From: an uncultured bacterium
GTDB lineage: Bacteria > Verrucomicrobiota > Lentisphaeria > Victivallales > UBA1829
Assembly: GCA_900549415.1 (NCBI GenBank)
Contig: URNX01000009.1
Location: forward strand, 25,271 to 89,270
Length of the DNA stretch: 64,000 nucleotides
Reading direction: 5' to 3'
The notes beneath the pieces are model-generated. The model made no database searches. It saw only the letters and a list, made by a program, of their open reading frames with translations, and was not told the DNA's origin. The number at the start of each line of letters is the position of its first letter. Position 1 is the stretch's first letter. Positions 61,438-64,000 of this stretch are shown piece after piece. The position numbers and the translations under genes are program-made.

Positions 61438-62207
61438 AAAAGCTTTCCGGAAGAGCTCCGGTTCTTCCGCTCCTGTTCGTCCAGCATCCGCTGCATGGCG
61501 CGGGAAATCTCGCGCAGCATCTGCTCGTCGGAGGGAACAAGCGGAACATCTTTTTTCGGGGAAAGCGCTTCAATGATCCGGTAGATCAGCGGATTTTTCT
61601 TCCGGCTGACACGCTCGAATTCATCGCGAACCGTGTAGAGGTTCTGCGGCGGACGGCGGCGTTCGCCGATATTCAGCGCAGCGCGGTAATGGTATTTTGC
61701 TCTGGAATATTCGCGCAAAGCGGAAAACGAACGCGCAAGATAGACACGGTACAGAATATTGTCGGGAGCCATCGCAACCAGCCTCAGAAAAAGCTGGACA
61801 GCCTCTTTGAACCGCCGCTCCAGATAAAGTCCCCTCGCCTCGCGCCATGTCACAAAAACAAGAGTCCGCTCCAGATCCCTGAACAGCGTCATGAGCGTGG
61901 CGTCTTCCGGCGGTTTGTTGCCCACAATCAGCTCTTCCAGCGTGTCGTCCGACTCGGAATCCATGATCGTTTCAACGGAGGGCGGACGGCTTGAGACTGC
62001 CGCCCGGATCTGAAGATTGTATGCGTACCGCTTTTCCGGATCGGAAAGAATGTTGAACGCCTCGACCAGCAGCTTGAACTCCTCGTTCTTCTCCGGCGAA
62101 TTGCCGAACAGATCGGGATGGCAGGTGCGCACTTTGCGGTAATACGCCTTCTTCAGGGCCGTAAAATCGCAGTTCTGCGCGACTTCAAGCCGTTCGTAAT
62201 GCGTCAT
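61431..62207 (-). CDS. J-domain protein with TPR-like region
   Basis: 258 aa. The J domain occupies residues ~1-65 with H-P-D at 30-32 between helices II and III. Residues ~110-180 hold alpha-helical repeats of TPR type (F-K-E-A-V-Q-L-F-L-R-L-V-A-M-A-P-D-N and Y-L-A-R-S-F-S-A-L-R-E-Y-S-R-A-K-Y-H-Y). It should recruit DnaK to a partner held by the TPR region. It overlaps the stop of the GT2 gene as ATGA, so it is co-translated with it; a link to membrane glycan synthesis is possible. Confidence 0.88.
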   Translation of the reverse strand: MTHYERLEVAQNCDFTALKKAYYRKVRTCHPDLFGNSPEKNEEFKLLVEAFNILSDPEKRYAYNLQIRAAVSSRPPSVETIMDSESDDTLEELIVGNKPPEDATLMTLFRDLERTLVFVTWREARGLYLERRFKEAVQLFLRLVAMAPDNILYRVYLARSFSALREYSRAKYHYRAALNIGERRRPPQNLYTVRDEFERVSRKKNPLIYRIIEALSPKKDVPLVPSDEQMLREISRAMQRMLDEQERKNRSSSGKLLK

Positions 62208-63613
62208 AAGAGCGAGAACAGCACGGTCGCGCGTTTATAAAGACGGAGCACTGTAAGACGGAAACCGGAAATCCGGTGTTTGCGGACGGCATTTCCGCGT
62301 GTCATCCATTGCGAATTGCCCACGGTAAGCAGAGAATAAACGCAGATCCATGTCAGGCAGGGCAGACTGTAGAGTCCGAACGCAAACGCCCATGCCGCAT
62401 CCAGCCAGCCGTTCCGGCGCACGCAGATCACAGCGGGAATTCCCGACCAGACCAGAGCCGTGAGTGTCGAATAGAATATAAACGGAAGCGGTGAAACAAC
62501 CAGACACGTCAGCCAAAGCGGAATATAGAACAGCGGAAGAAGCAAATTCATGCTCAGAAAAATCATTCCGAGCTGGAAAGAGACAAGTTCATAGTTGAAC
62601 GGTTCGAAGCGGCGCAGAACCACGCCGAGCATCACCAGATTCTCCCGGACGTCGCTCCGGGTCCAGCGGATCAGCATTTTGCAGAGCGTGCGGTAATTGA
62701 CCGGCATTTTCGTGTATGCCTCCGCTGAACTCTGGTACTCCACGCGCCAGCGTTCGCGCAGAATCATACTGGTGATCGCCCGGTCCTCGCCGATCCCCGA
62801 AGGACGCCCCATGAACGTCTGGTTCACCCACTCGTCCAGCAGCGGACGGATCGCGGAAAGACGGTATGCGCTGAGCGCGCCCGGCGTGCAGAGCACCGAA
62901 CCGATGAAGCTTTGGGCGCAGCGGATCATTTCAAAACCGAACCCGAATGCGGCCTCCATAATCTTCGGAATAAAGCCTTCGTCGCAGTTGCTTACGCGGA
63001 TATTTCCCGCGACAGCGCCGACCTCCGGACGCTGGAACGGAGCCACAAGCGCACGGATTGCATTTTCCGTAATTGCGGAATCGCTGTCGACCGTTACGGC
63101 AATCTCACCGGAGGCTATCTGGAATCCTTCATAGAGCGCCCGCCGCTTGCCGCCGTTCTGCAGCAGATTCAGCGTCCGTATTCGTCCGGGGAACTCATTG
63201 GCGCCGCGTTGAATCCAGTCCCAGGTATCGTCACTTGATCCGTCATTGACGGCTATGATTTCAAGCTTGTCTGACGGGTAATTTGAGTTCATGACACTGC
63301 GAAGAGTCGTCAAAACATACTCGCCTTCATTAAATGCCGGAACAATGACGGAACATTTCGGCAAGCCGGAATCTTTCTGCTGCGGCATTTCACGGTAGAA
63401 AAATGCAAAGACAGCCGTCACCAGAAAATAAAGGAGCGACGCCAGAGCCGCGCAGAATCCGAGAACGGTAATATCGGCATTCACTTCAGAAAGCAGCGGT
63501 TCGCGCCAGTCGAAATCAAAATGGAAAAACGGCATGAGAATTGCAGCAATCACCGCACCTCCGGCCAGACACCACAATCCGGTCTTCACCGTATTTTCTG
63601 TATGCTTTTTCAT
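62204..63613 (-). CDS. Membrane glycosyltransferase family 2
   Basis: 469 aa. Two N-terminal membrane helices (residues ~10-28 and ~45-70) precede the GT2 domain: V-I-V-P-A-F-N-E-G, A-V-N-D-G-S-S-D-D, V-D-S-D-S (the DxD-type metal site), G-E-D-R-A-I-T, and L-I-R-W-T-R-S-D in place of the Q-x-x-R-W box. Three or four further helices follow. This layout is that of processive synthases such as hyaluronan, NodC or PgaC types, making an exopolysaccharide from UDP-sugars. The R-W-box Gln is replaced (I-R-W), so processivity is uncertain. Confidence 0.88.
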   Translation of the reverse strand: MKKHTENTVKTGLWCLAGGAVIAAILMPFFHFDFDWREPLLSEVNADITVLGFCAALASLLYFLVTAVFAFFYREMPQQKDSGLPKCSVIVPAFNEGEYVLTTLRSVMNSNYPSDKLEIIAVNDGSSDDTWDWIQRGANEFPGRIRTLNLLQNGGKRRALYEGFQIASGEIAVTVDSDSAITENAIRALVAPFQRPEVGAVAGNIRVSNCDEGFIPKIMEAAFGFGFEMIRCAQSFIGSVLCTPGALSAYRLSAIRPLLDEWVNQTFMGRPSGIGEDRAITSMILRERWRVEYQSSAEAYTKMPVNYRTLCKMLIRWTRSDVRENLVMLGVVLRRFEPFNYELVSFQLGMIFLSMNLLLPLFYIPLWLTCLVVSPLPFIFYSTLTALVWSGIPAVICVRRNGWLDAAWAFAFGLYSLPCLTWICVYSLLTVGNSQWMTRGNAVRKHRISGFRLTVLRLYKRATVLFSLL

Positions 63614-64000
63614 AAGATAATTCTCTTTTTCAATTTTTAAAGGTTATAATTTACACCGGAAAAGCAATAATTCAACGCAGCAAAGCAACAAATCCGGAAA
63701 ATATACCGGCAGCGCATGTTGAAGAGGTGTTCATAATCTGTCGAAAAACTGTTCAGAAAAACTGAATAACTTTCCGCATGTCAATAACAGCTTTTTCATC
63801 CACAGGATTCCTACAAATTCTGCACATGGAGAAAACATAAAAAAATGAGTGTATTTTGATCGTTTATGAACATTTAAACAGCCCCTACTGCTATAAATAA
63901 ATGAATAAAATAGAAAAAGTACAGTAGTAAATCTGTGCATAACCGGCGCCGCATGAAAAATCCGCTTTTTTCGGAATTTTGAACTCTAATATGTCAACAG
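63614..64000. other. AT-rich intergenic region with DnaA-box-like sites
   Basis: No gene seen in 387 bp. TGTGCATAA at 63934-63942 is an exact complement of the DnaA-box form TTATGCACA. TCATCCACA (63796-63804) and TTCTGCACA (63818-63826) are each one base from TTATNCACA. AT-rich runs surround them. It may be an origin-like or DnaA-bound region; the window ends here. Confidence 0.4.

Noticed and set aside
1..64000. CRISPR arrays, transposases, rRNA operons
   Set aside because: No regularly spaced repeats, no transposase-like protein and no rRNA signature were found on either strand.

Overview
The window reads as chromosomal DNA of a Lentisphaerota (Victivallales-like) bacterium. This is inference from gene content: repeated genes for prepilin-type N-terminal cleavage/methylation proteins (core F-T-L-I-E-L-L, several with an H-X9-DG C-terminal motif), many secreted clan-A glycoside hydrolases, LacI and AraC regulators, a Gram-negative lipid A gene (lpxK) and gmhB, and moderately GC-rich coding DNA. 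No phage, IS element, CRISPR array or rRNA was seen.

The main theme is a repeated cassette: regulator, then pseudopilin, then one or more glycan-degrading or glycan-binding proteins. Five cassettes are recognisable as units and one is a ruin. (1) 1-2607, minus: frameshifted LacI, pseudopilin, secreted protein, start of another exported protein. (2) 2637-9983, minus: LacI, pseudopilin, large secreted glycosidase, PIG-L deacetylase, GH63-like hydrolase. (3) 22527-28287, minus: LacI, pseudopilin, large secreted TIM-barrel protein, CBM9-like protein. (4) 30543-35662, minus: LacI, pseudopilin, GH39-like enzyme, secreted binding-domain protein. (5) 35740-43467: divergent AraC (minus) and pseudopilin, GH42-like and GH39-like enzymes (plus). 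(6) 12111-13435: adjoining fragments of an AraC gene, a glycosidase and a pseudopilin. The four LacI genes each sit behind an exact TTGACA-N17-TATAAT promoter with a TGn extension. Two of these have an inverted repeat just downstream of the -10, as expected for autorepressed operons. Cassette 5 has a 21-bp direct repeat abutting its -35, as expected for an AraC activator.

Between cassettes lie ordinary genes. 10057-12106: a small protein, rsmI, gmhB and an unknown gene. 13525-14520: a TIM-barrel isomerase. 14637-17432: a MerR-controlled set with a small ORF, a 75-aa protein, a flavodoxin lipoprotein and a double-CMD/cupin fusion. 17615-22452: a lipoprotein and a GH13-GH133 debranching fusion. 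28425-30512: a YugP-like metallopeptidase, a PSP1/RicT-like protein and a zinc-ribbon protein. 43639-49813: a small repeat protein, holA, an M42 peptidase, prfB, a HAD hydrolase, lpxK and tRNA-Pro. 50190-61150: D-lactate dehydrogenase, a candidate noncoding RNA, flavin reductase, a 1901-aa alpha-2-macroglobulin, a flotillin, a pseudopilin and a membrane-anchored coiled-coil protein. 61390-64000: a J-domain protein, a GT2 glycosyltransferase, and an AT-rich end with DnaA-box-like sites.

The most unusual signals are the one-pseudopilin-per-locus cassette design with its shared promoter grammar, an inverted heptamer (TCCGTCA/TGACGGA) concentrated in two genes, an orphan promoter-stem-loop-terminator unit at 51409-51600, and a 59-codon copy of the holA 3' end coupled to an AraC gene.
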